DNA from: JAKFWF01 sp031429105
GTDB lineage: Bacteria > Pseudomonadota > Alphaproteobacteria > Rhizobiales > Hyphomicrobiaceae
Direction: 5' to 3'
Length of the DNA stretch: 64,000 nucleotides
Assembly (NCBI GenBank): GCA_031429105.1
Contig: JANOYV010000138.1
Location: forward strand, 89,335-153,334
This document shows, in pieces, positions 44,964-53,411 of the stretch. Within the stretch, counting starts at the first letter, position 1, and each line of letters starts with the position of its first letter. The translations under genes were made by a program, and so were the position numbers. A model generated the notes under the pieces. That model ran no database searches. It worked only from the letters and a program-made list of their open reading frames with translations, and had not been told where the DNA came from.

Positions 44964-45953
44964 TCACGCGACGGACTGCGATTGGGATTGCGACTGTTGC
45001 TCGGGCGGTTCGGCCCCGAAAAACCGAACTGCAAGCTCAGTGGTGAGATCAGCCAAGCTCAGTTGCAGCCAGTCGTTCACGGTATGTAGCCGCGCGACAA
45101 GTGCTGGATCACGCGACGCGCCTTCGAGGCCATCAACGAGCACATCGAGTTTTTCGAGTGCGAAGTTGGTTTGGCGCAAGCCATAGCCTGAGCGCAGCTC
45201 ATGCAGCACGCGCTGCATTTCGGCAGCACAGCACGCGACCGATTTCGGGTGACTGGGATTGAGCAACAGAAAGCGTGCGACGCTCGCTGGTTCGGCCCCC
45301 TTGCGCTCCAGGCGTCGGAACACCTGATAGGCTGCCGCCGAACGCAGCACCAACGCCCAGAAGGTCGCGTCGGCGACTTGCGGGTTGCCAGCCACCCTGG
45401 TGGCGATTTGGGCGAATTTGACATCGAGCAAGCGGCTCGTTTGGTCGGCCCGCTCGATCATCAGCCCGAGCCGGAAGAAGCGCTCGCCCTCGTCCCGGTA
45501 CAACGTGCTCTCGATGACGCCGAGTTGGGCGTAGCAGCCGTACTTTACGGTGCCGCAGGTCTTCGAGAGATGGATCAGATCAAGCGCTGTTTCGTCGATC
45601 TCCAGGAAGCCGTTGTAGAACTCATTGAGCTGGTTCCACATCTCGGTCGGGATCACGGCCCTAAGCGCGCGTGCATTCTCTCGCGCCGCCCTTAGCGCCG
45701 ACACGATCGAGCCTGGATTTTCCGGATCTGTGACATAGAACCGGGCAACGTTTTTCAGCGAATATTCGGTGTGCGACTTCTTGAACAACTCATCATCCGA
45801 ATACAGCGCGACCAGCCATGCCCAGGATTGATCATCGTCCTGCCCGCGATCATGCGCACTGTGGATCTCGATGATCCGCGAGATGCTGGCGGCGCGCTCG
45901 ATGTAGCGACCGAGCCAGAAGAAGTGCTCTGCGTTGCGGGCAAGGAGACTCAC
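44964..45953 (-). CDS. Alpha-E domain protein
   Basis: This 329-residue all-helical protein has the alpha-E (DUF403) signature NAEHFFWLGRYIERAASISRI at the start, the middle LGVIESTLYRDEGERFFRLG, and MIERADQTSRLLDVKFAQI, rich in conserved Glu and Arg. Its start overlaps the ATP-grasp stop by 4 bases (ATGA), so the two are translationally coupled. In the fused protein at 38858 the same domain follows ATP-grasp directly, which argues for physical partnership. Ends in a Gln/Ser tract. Confidence 0.9.
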   Translation of the reverse strand: MSLLARNAEHFFWLGRYIERAASISRIIEIHSAHDRGQDDDQSWAWLVALYSDDELFKKSHTEYSLKNVARFYVTDPENPGSIVSALRAARENARALRAVIPTEMWNQLNEFYNGFLEIDETALDLIHLSKTCGTVKYGCYAQLGVIESTLYRDEGERFFRLGLMIERADQTSRLLDVKFAQIATRVAGNPQVADATFWALVLRSAAAYQVFRRLERKGAEPASVARFLLLNPSHPKSVACCAAEMQRVLHELRSGYGLRQTNFALEKLDVLVDGLEGASRDPALVARLHTVNDWLQLSLADLTTELAVRFFGAEPPEQQSQSQSQSVA

Positions 45954-47431
45954 GAATGCCCCTCCTCTAGCACCCAGGTATCCTTGGTGCCACCGCCCTG
46001 AGAAGAGTTGACAATGATTGAGCCTTCCTTGAGGGCCACGCGGGTCAAGCCACCTGGCAACACCCAGGTCTCACGGCCCGTCACTGCATAGGGCCGCAAA
46101 TCGACATGGCGGGGCACGACACCGGTTTCGTTCAGCGTTGGGCACACCGAGAGGTCAATCATCGGCTGGCTGATGAAGTTGGCCGGGTTGGCTTTCACCA
46201 GCTTGCGGCACGCAGCGATTTCTGCGCGGGAGGCCTTTGGTCCGACGACGATGCCGTAACCACCTGATTCACCAACAGGCTTGACCACCAGCTTGTCGAG
46301 GTTAGCCAGCGTGTAGGCGAGCCCTTCCGGTTCGCCGCAGATGTGCGTCTCGACGTTGGGCAGGATCGGTTCTTCATTCAGATAGTAGCGGATAATGCGC
46401 GGCACGTACGCGTAAACGGCCTTGTCGTCGGCAACGCCAGTGCCCACCGCATTCGCCAAGGTCACGTGCCCCTTGGATGACGCACGCATGAGACCTGCTA
46501 CACCCAACATGCTCGATTTGTCGAAGGCTTCTGGATCGATGAAATCATCATTGATCCGCCGATAGACGACGTGGACCGGCTTCAGTCCTGCCAGCGTCCG
46601 CATGAACAGGCGGTCGCTTTCGACGACCAGATCGCGGCCCTCAACGAGTGGCACGCCCATCTCGCGGGCAAGGAAGATGTGCTCGAAGTAGGCTGAGTTG
46701 AAAACACCTGGTGAGAGCAGAACCACCGTCGGGCTGGAAATGCCTTCAGGCGCGACCTCGATCAGTTTGCCCAGTAGCATCTCGCCGTAGTTTGAAACCG
46801 GCTTGATCCGCAGCCCCTGCATCAGATCGGGGAAAGCGCGCTGCATCATGTGCCGGTTTTCGACAACGTATGATACGCCCGATGGCGAGCGACCGTTATC
46901 CTCTAGCACGTGGAAGACACCAGCCCCATTGCGCACAAGATCGGTGCCGTTGATGTGAATATAGGTGCCACACGGCGGGTTGTAGCCAATCATCTCTGGC
47001 CGGTAGTTGGCATTGCCCACCACAAGGGCGCGTGGCACGGTTCCATCTTTGAGGATGTGTTGGTCGTGATAAACATCCCAGAGGAACAAATTAAGCGCTT
47101 TGACGCGTTGGATGACACCTGCTTCGACCGACTTCCACTCCTTGGCGGTCATCACGCGAGGGATGACGTCAAACGGCAGGATCCGATCAATGGCGTCCTT
47201 TTCGCTGTAGACGGTGAACGTGATGCCTAAGTTAAACAACTCGTTCTCGGCATCGCTCGCGCGGCGCAAAAGGTCTGCGACATCCATTGTCTGCAGGCGT
47301 TGCCAGATGGCAACCAGAGCCTTGCTCGGCTGTTCACCGGTGCCAAGCAACTCGCAGAAAAACGGCTGCGGCGCATAGCCGTCGAAGGGTCCAGCTTTCT
47401 TAGGATCCTTCAGTGCCGTCAATGTACCCAT
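45950..47431 (-). CDS. Circularly permuted type 2 ATP-grasp protein
   Basis: This protein of about 493 residues carries FDVIPRVMTAKEWKSVEAGV, LFLWDVYHDQHILKDGTVP, DNGRSPSGVSYVVENRHMM, VLLSPGVFNSAYFEHIFLAR, LVVKPVGESGGYGIVVGP and a late GRETWVLPGGLTRVALKEGS. These are the landmarks of the DUF404/407 permuted ATP-grasp group, probable peptide-bond-forming amidoligases. The frame is open to 47512, but ATG 47429-47431 fits the family. First gene of the minus-strand module (ATP-grasp, alpha-E, large transglutaminase). Confidence 0.88.
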   Translation of the reverse strand: MGTLTALKDPKKAGPFDGYAPQPFFCELLGTGEQPSKALVAIWQRLQTMDVADLLRRASDAENELFNLGITFTVYSEKDAIDRILPFDVIPRVMTAKEWKSVEAGVIQRVKALNLFLWDVYHDQHILKDGTVPRALVVGNANYRPEMIGYNPPCGTYIHINGTDLVRNGAGVFHVLEDNGRSPSGVSYVVENRHMMQRAFPDLMQGLRIKPVSNYGEMLLGKLIEVAPEGISSPTVVLLSPGVFNSAYFEHIFLAREMGVPLVEGRDLVVESDRLFMRTLAGLKPVHVVYRRINDDFIDPEAFDKSSMLGVAGLMRASSKGHVTLANAVGTGVADDKAVYAYVPRIIRYYLNEEPILPNVETHICGEPEGLAYTLANLDKLVVKPVGESGGYGIVVGPKASRAEIAACRKLVKANPANFISQPMIDLSVCPTLNETGVVPRHVDLRPYAVTGRETWVLPGGLTRVALKEGSIIVNSSQGGGTKDTWVLEEGHS

Positions 47432-47588
47432 GGTGGTCTCGCTCTTGGGATTGAGAATCTTGGCCAACAACATCCGTAGCGCAATTGTTAGTCCCTCTTC
47501 GGATGTTCGCAACTGGTATTGATAGGGCTCCGACAGAAATGCCTTTGTTTTGTGCGCGTTGCCTGATCAAAAGGCAGGTGCCGCCCTT

Positions 47589-48269
47589 TCAACGGCAGGC
47601 GGCGCGGATGGCTGCAATGTTGCGGCCGTAGGCTTCCGGTTGGGCAACCGAGCCGCCTTTGAAAACGGCTGAGCCCGCAACCAGCACATCGGCACCGGCG
47701 CTCACGACCAACGGTGCGGTCTCGGCGGTGACCCCGCCATCAATCTCGATGTGGATTGGCCGGTCCGCAATCATCGCCCGAAGCGCTTTCACCTTGGGGA
47801 TCTGGCTGTGGATGAAGCTTTGTCCGCCGAAACCGGGGTTCACCGTCATTACGCAGACGAGGTCTATCGTATCCAAAACGTAGGCGACGACCGACTCTGG
47901 CGTCGATGGGTTGAGGGCAACGCCTGCCTTTTTGCCGAACGAGCGGATCAGTTGCAACGTGCGATGGAGGTGGGGGCCAGCCTCTGCATGAACCGTGATA
48001 ATGTCCGCTCCAGCCTTCGCGAAGGCTTCGATGTAGGGATCGACGGGCGCGATCATTAAATGCACGTCCATCACCGTTTTGATGTGCGGGCGGATCGCGG
48101 CGCAGGTCTGCGGCCCAAAGGTAATGTTTGGCACAAAATGTCCGTCCATCACATCGACGTGGACCCAGTCGCAACCCTGCGCCTCGATCGCCTGGCATTC
48201 GGCGCCGAAATTGGCAAAGTCGGCAGCCAGGATCGATGGGGCAATCTTGATGTTGCGGTCGAACGACAA
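47589..48269 (-). CDS. rpe: Ribulose-phosphate 3-epimerase
   Basis: This 226-residue TIM-barrel enzyme interconverts ribulose-5-phosphate and xylulose-5-phosphate. Motifs: IAPSILAADFANFGAECQAI, WVHVDVMDGHFVPNITFGP (metal His and Asp), MDVHLMI, MTVNPGFGGQSFI and IEIDGGVTAETAP (late metal-binding Asp), with GSAVFKGG for phosphate. The start is TTG 48267-48269, with GGAGG 8 bases before it. It is a housekeeping gene between the amidoligase module and the racemase-like gene. Confidence 0.93.
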   Translation of the reverse strand: MSFDRNIKIAPSILAADFANFGAECQAIEAQGCDWVHVDVMDGHFVPNITFGPQTCAAIRPHIKTVMDVHLMIAPVDPYIEAFAKAGADIITVHAEAGPHLHRTLQLIRSFGKKAGVALNPSTPESVVAYVLDTIDLVCVMTVNPGFGGQSFIHSQIPKVKALRAMIADRPIHIEIDGGVTAETAPLVVSAGADVLVAGSAVFKGGSVAQPEAYGRNIAAIRAACR

Positions 48270-48370
48270 AGCTTAACCTCCAGGCGTAAATGGCTGACAC
48301 CTGATTTGGCTGTGAAGATGCCAATTGTCCAGGGCCGTCGCCGGTGGCTAGTGTTTCAGTCTGGTCAGTT

Positions 48371-49015
48371 TTAATGGCCGAGAGCCTGCACCATCGCCTC
48401 GACGGCAGCGGGAATAGGTTCAATGATCGGTACACTAAACTGCGGGACCAATGCACGGGCGGCCCGTGCCAACGGTCCACCACCGATGATGACGGCTTGT
48501 GCGCCATCCTCATTGATTGCCAACCGAACCGCATCTGCCAGCGCTGCTTCCAGGCGCACTGCATCGGCGGTCAGGAACGCTGGATCGCCCGCCGTCAATC
48601 GGATCGACATCAATTGCTGATCAAGGTTCAACAGTGCGGCGCGGCGTCGAATGCTGTCCACCAAATCGGGTGTGGTTGTTGCAATTGAAAATCGGCGCCC
48701 GTTCGTGGCAGCAGCCCGCATTGATGCCGCGCCGATGCCAACGACGGGGCAGGCGAGCAGGCTCGCGAGTTCGTCGGAGCCTGGGTCACCAAATGCGGAA
48801 ACGATGACGCCATCTGCTTTCATCGCGGGGCTAAGTGCAATGACTGCGTGGGCTGAGCACTCCAATTGCGCGGCGTTGGTGATGAGCGGCGAACCGAACG
48901 GAGCGGTCACCCCTTCGATTGAAATGCCAGTTGGTGCGCAGGCTTGCGCAATTGCCACCATCGCAACGGTGGTCGCAGCCGACGTGTTCGAATTGATCAG
49001 CAGAATTGTTGGCAC
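48371..49015 (-). CDS. Asp/Glu/hydantoin racemase-fold protein lacking both catalytic cysteines
   Basis: This 214-residue protein of the Asp/Glu/hydantoin racemase superfamily begins PTILLINSNTSAATT and has IEGVTAPFGSPLITNAAQLE, SAFGDPGSDELASLLACPVVGIG and AVIIGGGPLARAARAL. The positions that are Cys in active hydantoin racemases (the CFGDPG and LGCAG motifs) are Ala and Gly here. Either the chemistry differs or the protein is not a racemase. GTG 49013-49015 with GGAGG upstream is the start. It precedes the LysR gene's stop by 127 bases and could serve the pathway at 50193. Confidence 0.78.
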   Translation of the reverse strand: MPTILLINSNTSAATTVAMVAIAQACAPTGISIEGVTAPFGSPLITNAAQLECSAHAVIALSPAMKADGVIVSAFGDPGSDELASLLACPVVGIGAASMRAAATNGRRFSIATTTPDLVDSIRRRAALLNLDQQLMSIRLTAGDPAFLTADAVRLEAALADAVRLAINEDGAQAVIIGGGPLARAARALVPQFSVPIIEPIPAAVEAMVQALGH

Positions 49016-49142
49016 GGGCTAGGCGCCTCCAGACGAGTAACGGTCGTGTCGCTTTTCAGTTGGCATCACAGTATCGATCAGCAGGCATGGCGTCACATCA
49101 ATATAGATACGGCATGTGATGCTTACCCAGTATAAGAAAATT

Positions 49143-50087
49143 CTATGGCTTAATGGGTGCCGGCGCGATTAATTGACCGATCCAGACTCCGCGGTCGACC
49201 AATTCAGTCACGACCGATTCGATGGCCTCTGCCGCAAAGCGCGTGGCGCGCGTTGCGGTGCGGTCGCTGGGTAGTGACAATACGAGGCGTCGTGTCGGCG
49301 CTGGTTCAATGAGGGGCGCAGCCGTAAGACGCCGAGCGGCGATGTCGGCGTGGATCGGTGCCAAAGGCAATATCGTTCGACCATAGCCGTTCCGCACGAG
49401 GTCTTTGAGGGTGGCATACGAATCCGCTTCGACGCTGACCTTGAGGGAAATGCCAACTTCCGCCGCGCACCGCTCGACGATGCTGCGCAGGCCGTGGCGC
49501 GGACTTGGCAGCAGCAGCGTTTCGCTCGCCAGTTGAGCGAAGGAGATCGCTCGCACTGTTGATAGCTTGGCTGACTTGGCGCCGATCAAGAACAAATTTT
49601 CCAGCACCAAGGGCTTGGAGCGTAGGGAACGCGTCGGTTGTGGATCGTAGATCACGGCAACGTCGATTTCGCCGCGCTGCAGCCAATCCAGCAAATATCC
49701 TGTGAAGGCGCTGACAAGTCGCAACTCGACCTGGGGGTGGGTGGTTTTGAACCGCGCGACGAGCGGCACCGAGATAATGTCGGCCACCGTTGGCGGCAAG
49801 CCAATCGCAACCCGCCCCGTGAGTGAAGCATTTTTATCGGCAACCTGCGCCCTCATCGCTTCGAGGTCATTGATCACGCGGGTTGCGTGGCGCAATACCT
49901 CGCGACCACTGTCGGTCAGCACCATTCCCCGACCGTGTCGGTCAAACAATCGTGTGCCGAGTTCTGTCTCCAGCATGCGCACCTGGCGACTGAGGGCCGG
50001 TTGGGCGATGCGCATGCGCTCCGCCGCCTTGCTGAGGCTGCCGAGTTCGGCGACATTAATGATCGTTCGTAGCTGGGCGAGATCCAT
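49143..50087 (-). CDS. LysR family transcriptional regulator
   Basis: This 314-residue regulator has an N-terminal winged helix-turn-helix (residues 1-60, FIXED-type pattern LGSLSKAAERMRIAQPALSR then TELGTRLFDRHGRGMVLTDSG). A LysR substrate-binding domain follows (VAIGLPPTVADIISVPLVAR, EIDVAVIYDP). It is divergent from the TPP-decarboxylase operon with a 105-bp gap to the chosen TTG start, the classic layout for control of the neighbouring catabolic genes by a pathway inducer. The gap holds an AT-rich dyad ATAAGTTAT (50121-50129), but I see no clear T-N11-A pair. Confidence 0.9.
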   Translation of the reverse strand: MDLAQLRTIINVAELGSLSKAAERMRIAQPALSRQVRMLETELGTRLFDRHGRGMVLTDSGREVLRHATRVINDLEAMRAQVADKNASLTGRVAIGLPPTVADIISVPLVARFKTTHPQVELRLVSAFTGYLLDWLQRGEIDVAVIYDPQPTRSLRSKPLVLENLFLIGAKSAKLSTVRAISFAQLASETLLLPSPRHGLRSIVERCAAEVGISLKVSVEADSYATLKDLVRNGYGRTILPLAPIHADIAARRLTAAPLIEPAPTRRLVLSLPSDRTATRATRFAAEAIESVVTELVDRGVWIGQLIAPAPIKP

Positions 50088-50180
50088 TCAAGCAATCTAA
50101 TTTGGGTATATCTGAATGTCATAAGTTATCGATCTTCTATCGGCAAGTATGCGTTAGTGTGGGCTATGAGACGAATAGTG

Positions 50181-50187
50181 AAGGAGG
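50181..50187 (+). promoter_or_regulatory. Strong ribosome binding site deciding a TTG start
   Basis: AAGGAGG lies 5 bases before TTG 50193. The upstream in-frame ATG 50166 lies before this site and has no comparable signal, so the site argues for TTG as the true start of the decarboxylase alpha-type subunit. Confidence 0.65.
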
Positions 50188-50192
50188 CCATA

Positions 50193-50735
50193 TTGGCTAG
50201 CGAAAAAAGCGATAGTGCAACCAACATTGCAGCGGAATGGCCAGGACATCTTTATCGGGTGCTGAAGGGGGCCAACGTGCGCCAGATGTCCTACGTGCCC
50301 GATGCCGGGCATTCGAAGCTTATCAATCTGTTCGGCGCCGATAAGGACGTGATCACGAATGTACTGACGACCGAGGAAGAGGGCATCGCGATTGCAGCGG
50401 GCGCCTATCTCGGCGGTTTGCGCAGCGTGCTCCTGGTCCAGTCGAGCGGTGTTGGCAACTGCATCAATATGCTCTCGCTGCCGACGATGATCCGTATGCC
50501 GCTACTGATGCTGGTGACGATGCGCGGCGAGTGGGCCGAGTTCAATCCCTGGCAAGTGCCGATGGGACTTGCCACCGAACCGTCGTTGAACGCGATGGCG
50601 ATCCGCACGTTCCGCACTGACACGGCTGAAGATCTGGTCGACACCGTCGAGGCAGCAGCAACGCTGGCATTTGAGGGCGAACAACAAGTCGCGGTGCTGA
50701 TTTCGCAGCGGCTTCTCGGCAAAAAGAAATGGTGA
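50193..50735 (+). CDS. TPP-dependent decarboxylase, alpha (PYR-domain) subunit
   Basis: This 180-residue subunit has the pyrimidine-binding domain of sulfopyruvate/phosphonopyruvate-type decarboxylases. It shows YVPDAGHSKLINLFG, the TPP-activating Glu in VLTTEEEGIAIAAGAYLGG, VLLVQSSGVGNCINML and LMLVTMRGEWAEFNPW. These enzymes split the protein into two short chains (ComD/ComE layout), as here. The substrate, a 3-substituted pyruvate, cannot be read. TTG 50193 is preferred because of AAGGAGG; an ATG at 50166 would add 9 residues. The beta gene starts 8 bases after the stop. Confidence 0.84.
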   Translation: MASEKSDSATNIAAEWPGHLYRVLKGANVRQMSYVPDAGHSKLINLFGADKDVITNVLTTEEEGIAIAAGAYLGGLRSVLLVQSSGVGNCINMLSLPTMIRMPLLMLVTMRGEWAEFNPWQVPMGLATEPSLNAMAIRTFRTDTAEDLVDTVEAAATLAFEGEQQVAVLISQRLLGKKKW

Positions 50736-50743
50736 GGTCACCC

Positions 50744-51337
50744 ATGACACCGACAAACGGAACGCTTGATCGCCGCCAAGTTGTGCAACGGCTGCTTGCA
50801 AAGCGCGGCGACCTTCTGGTCGTCACAGGGCTCGGCTCGCCAAGTTACGATGTGCACGCAAATGGCGACCACGACGGCAACTACTATTTATGGGGCGCAA
50901 TGGGGGCGGCGTCCCTCGTTGGATTGGGACTGGCGCAAGCGCAACCGAAACGCACCGTCGTTGTGATCACCGGCGATGGCGAACAGCTGATGGGTCTTGG
51001 TGGCTTGGCGACGATTGCCGTCGCCAAACCGGCCAACCTCGTGATCGTCGTGATCGATAACAATCACTTCGGCGAAACCGGAATGCAGACGAGCCATACC
51101 GGGCGTGGCCTAGATCTGAGCGCCGTGGCAAAGGCTTGCGGATTTGGCGAGACGCGCACCGTTTCGGACATGGGCGGGGTCGATGAGATTGAGCGGGCTT
51201 TGCATACGCAGGCGACCGGGCCACGATTGTTCGTCGTGAAGGTCAAGGCGGAGAACCCGCCGCGGTCACTTCCCTCGCGCGATGCCGTCTACGCGAAAAA
51301 CCGGTTCCGCGGGCACCTGGGGCTCAAGCCGATCTGA
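50744..51337 (+). CDS. TPP-dependent decarboxylase, beta (TPP-binding) subunit
   Basis: This 197-residue subunit has the TPP diphosphate/Mg motif GDGEQLMGLGGLATIAV...NN (GDG at about residues 79-81, NN about 25 later in VVIDNNHFGETG). It also has LWGAMGAASLVGLGLAQA. With the upstream alpha chain it forms a ComDE-like decarboxylase. GGTGAGG precedes ATG 50744; an earlier ATG at 50729 overlaps the alpha gene stop and lacks a site. Late residues NPPRSLPSRDA are typical of the phosphonopyruvate decarboxylase group. Confidence 0.84.
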   Translation: MTPTNGTLDRRQVVQRLLAKRGDLLVVTGLGSPSYDVHANGDHDGNYYLWGAMGAASLVGLGLAQAQPKRTVVVITGDGEQLMGLGGLATIAVAKPANLVIVVIDNNHFGETGMQTSHTGRGLDLSAVAKACGFGETRTVSDMGGVDEIERALHTQATGPRLFVVKVKAENPPRSLPSRDAVYAKNRFRGHLGLKPI

Positions 51338-51393
51338 GATCTCATCATCGTCCAGTTGATCAACCATTCAACAAAACTCAAGTGAGCATGCCA

Positions 51394-51852
51394 ATGAAAA
51401 CGCCAGCGCCGATCTTCCAGACCCTGCATCACATTTGTATCGTCGTGCGGGATTTGAAAAAATCCGTGGCCTTCTATGAATCCGTCGGTGTCGGCCCCTG
51501 GCACGATTACCCGCCCTTGGCCGATTTCACCGACCTAAAAGTCCAAAGCCGCCACGCCTTTTTGACTATGGTCTACAAGTACGCGAACATCGGGAACTCA
51601 CAGATCCAATTGTGCCAACCGGGTGAAGGCGAAAGCCCGCAACGCTTGTTCCTCGAAACCAAGGGCGAGGGGGTGTTCCACGTCGGTTTCACTGTGCCCG
51701 ATTGCGATGCGGGAGAGGTCGCGGGCGAAGCGATGGGGCTCAAGGTTAAGATGAAAGGTCGCCGCTCCGACCGGACCGGGTTTACATATTTTGAGACAAC
51801 GGAGGCGGGCGCTGGTGTAACCTTAGAAATCCGCGTCGCGCCGAAAGGATGA
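51394..51852 (+). CDS. VOC family protein (epimerase/glyoxalase-like)
   Basis: This protein of about 152 residues has two VOC repeats: LHHICIVVRDLKKSVAFYES, and VFHVGFTVPDCDAGEVAGEA with FTYFETTEAGAGVTLEIRVA. His and Glu at the ends of the strands resemble the metal ligands of methylmalonyl-CoA epimerase-type proteins. It lies between the decarboxylase genes and pxpA in the same run. Starts at GTG 51382, ATG 51388 and ATG 51394 are in frame; AAGTGAG favours the last. Confidence 0.8.
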   Translation: MKTPAPIFQTLHHICIVVRDLKKSVAFYESVGVGPWHDYPPLADFTDLKVQSRHAFLTMVYKYANIGNSQIQLCQPGEGESPQRLFLETKGEGVFHVGFTVPDCDAGEVAGEAMGLKVKMKGRRSDRTGFTYFETTEAGAGVTLEIRVAPKG

Positions 51853-51873
51853 CGCGGGCAAGCCTAGCCGCGC

Positions 51874-52683
51874 ATGGAGCCCGCTCAATTGAACCCCAAG
51901 ATGCAATCGGTCGATTTGAACGCTGATCTTGGCGAGGGTTATGGCCCCTACAAGATGGGCGACGATTTGGCGATGCTGGATATCGTCAGTTCCGCGAACG
52001 TCGCTTGCGGCTTTCATGCGGGCGATCCCAATATCATGGCAGCGACCTTTCAAGCGGCGGCGAAGCGCGGCGTTGCTATTGGTGCGCATCCAGGGTTCGC
52101 TGATTTAGCGAATTTTGGCCGACGCAAGCTGCCCGTTTCGCCAGCTGAAATAGAGCGCATTGTCGCCTATCAGGTCGGTGCTGCCTGCGCCGTTGCAGCG
52201 CTCGCTGGTCATCGCATCACCTATGTCAAAGCGCACGGTGCGCTCGGCAACATGGCCGAGCAAGACGAAGGGATTTCGCGCGCCATTGCGCGTGGCATCA
52301 AGGCGGCTGATCCGGCGCTGAAGTCGTTGGCAATCGCTGCCACCTGGAGCGAGCACGGTGCGCGGGCGGAAGGCCTGGATGTCGCCTGTGAGATATTTGC
52401 CGACCGCGCGTATCAACCGAACGGAACGTTGCGACCGCGCGATTTACCCGGTGCCGTATTGCACGATGCCGACGCGATCTCCCAGCGGATCATCGCGATG
52501 TTGCAGGAACAGGCGATCATCGCCATTGACGGCACGCGCATTCCTACCCGCATCGATAGTATTTGCCTGCATGGCGATACCCAGGGTGCCGTTGTCATTG
52601 CGGCGACTTTGAAGCTGGCGCTGCAACAACATGGCTATGCGATTGCATCGTTTGCAGGGGCTCGTCCCCAAGTCCAAGCATGA
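51874..52683 (+). CDS. pxpA: 5-oxoprolinase subunit A (LamB/YcsF family)
   Basis: This 269-residue protein carries the family signature VDLNADLGEGYG (about residues 12-23), MLDIVSSANVACGFHAGDP, IGAHPGFADLANFGRR, ITYVKAHGALGNM and ICLHGDTQGAV. PxpA acts with PxpB and PxpC in ATP-dependent opening of 5-oxoproline to glutamate. ATG 51901 would start three residues before the signature and is an equally good start. The stop overlaps pxpB by 4 bases (ATGA). Confidence 0.9.
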   Translation: MEPAQLNPKMQSVDLNADLGEGYGPYKMGDDLAMLDIVSSANVACGFHAGDPNIMAATFQAAAKRGVAIGAHPGFADLANFGRRKLPVSPAEIERIVAYQVGAACAVAALAGHRITYVKAHGALGNMAEQDEGISRAIARGIKAADPALKSLAIAATWSEHGARAEGLDVACEIFADRAYQPNGTLRPRDLPGAVLHDADAISQRIIAMLQEQAIIAIDGTRIPTRIDSICLHGDTQGAVVIAATLKLALQQHGYAIASFAGARPQVQA

Positions 52684-53411
52684 CAGCGATACCTCCGCCG
52701 CGTTATCTAGACGCCGGAGAAACGGCGCTTGTCGTCGAGTTCGGCACCTCCATCGATGAGGCGATCAACGATCGCGTGTTGGCGCTCGATGCAGCAATGG
52801 CCTCACGTGCAACGGCTGGCGTTATCGAACTCGTTCCAACCTATCGCTCGCTGATGATCCACTACGATCCCCTGCGCTTGTCACGGCAGGCGCTGGTCAG
52901 CGTTGTGGACGCGGCGCTGAGCGATCCGCTGCAAGCTGCGTCTGCCAAGCGGCTATGGACGGTGCCTGCCTGCTACGATGCAGCGTTTTCGGATGACCTT
53001 GCCTTTGTTGCAACAACTGTTGGCTTAAGCCCTGAGGCCGTTGTTACGGCCCACGCCTCGGCCCGCTATCGGGTGTTCATGTACGGGTTTGCGCCGGGCT
53101 TCGCATATCTGGGCGGATTGCCACCCGCGTTGAAGCTGCCGCGCCGCACATCGCCGCGTGATCGCTTGCCGGTCGGCAGCCTGACGATTGCCGCCGGTCA
53201 GGCGCTCATCTCGACGGTTGCGATGCCATCAGGCTGGCACATTCTTGGACGCACGCCGGAGCTTCTGTTTGTACCCAGCCGCGATCCAGCGTTTCTCGTG
53301 GCCGTCGGCGACGTCATCACGTTCGAACGCATCGACCGAGCAGCGTTTGATGACCTTAGTCGGCGTGCCGCCCAAGGCGAGATCGTGTCGCGGGTCGAGG
53401 CGCTGATATGA
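52680..53411 (+). CDS. pxpB: 5-oxoprolinase subunit B
   Basis: This 243-residue AHS1/KipI-type protein shows ALVVEFGTSIDEAINDRVLAL, VPTYRSLMIHYDP, VFMYGFAPGFAYLGGLPP, the PRRTSPRDRLPVGSLTIAAG stretch and STVAMPSGWHILGRTP. It phosphorylates or cleaves the 5-oxoproline carboxyl intermediate in complex with PxpC. ATG 52680 overlaps the pxpA stop; the stop in turn overlaps pxpC by 4 bases. The decisive start is the ATGA overlap, although the frame is open to 52563. Confidence 0.9.
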   Translation: MTAIPPPRYLDAGETALVVEFGTSIDEAINDRVLALDAAMASRATAGVIELVPTYRSLMIHYDPLRLSRQALVSVVDAALSDPLQAASAKRLWTVPACYDAAFSDDLAFVATTVGLSPEAVVTAHASARYRVFMYGFAPGFAYLGGLPPALKLPRRTSPRDRLPVGSLTIAAGQALISTVAMPSGWHILGRTPELLFVPSRDPAFLVAVGDVITFERIDRAAFDDLSRRAAQGEIVSRVEALI

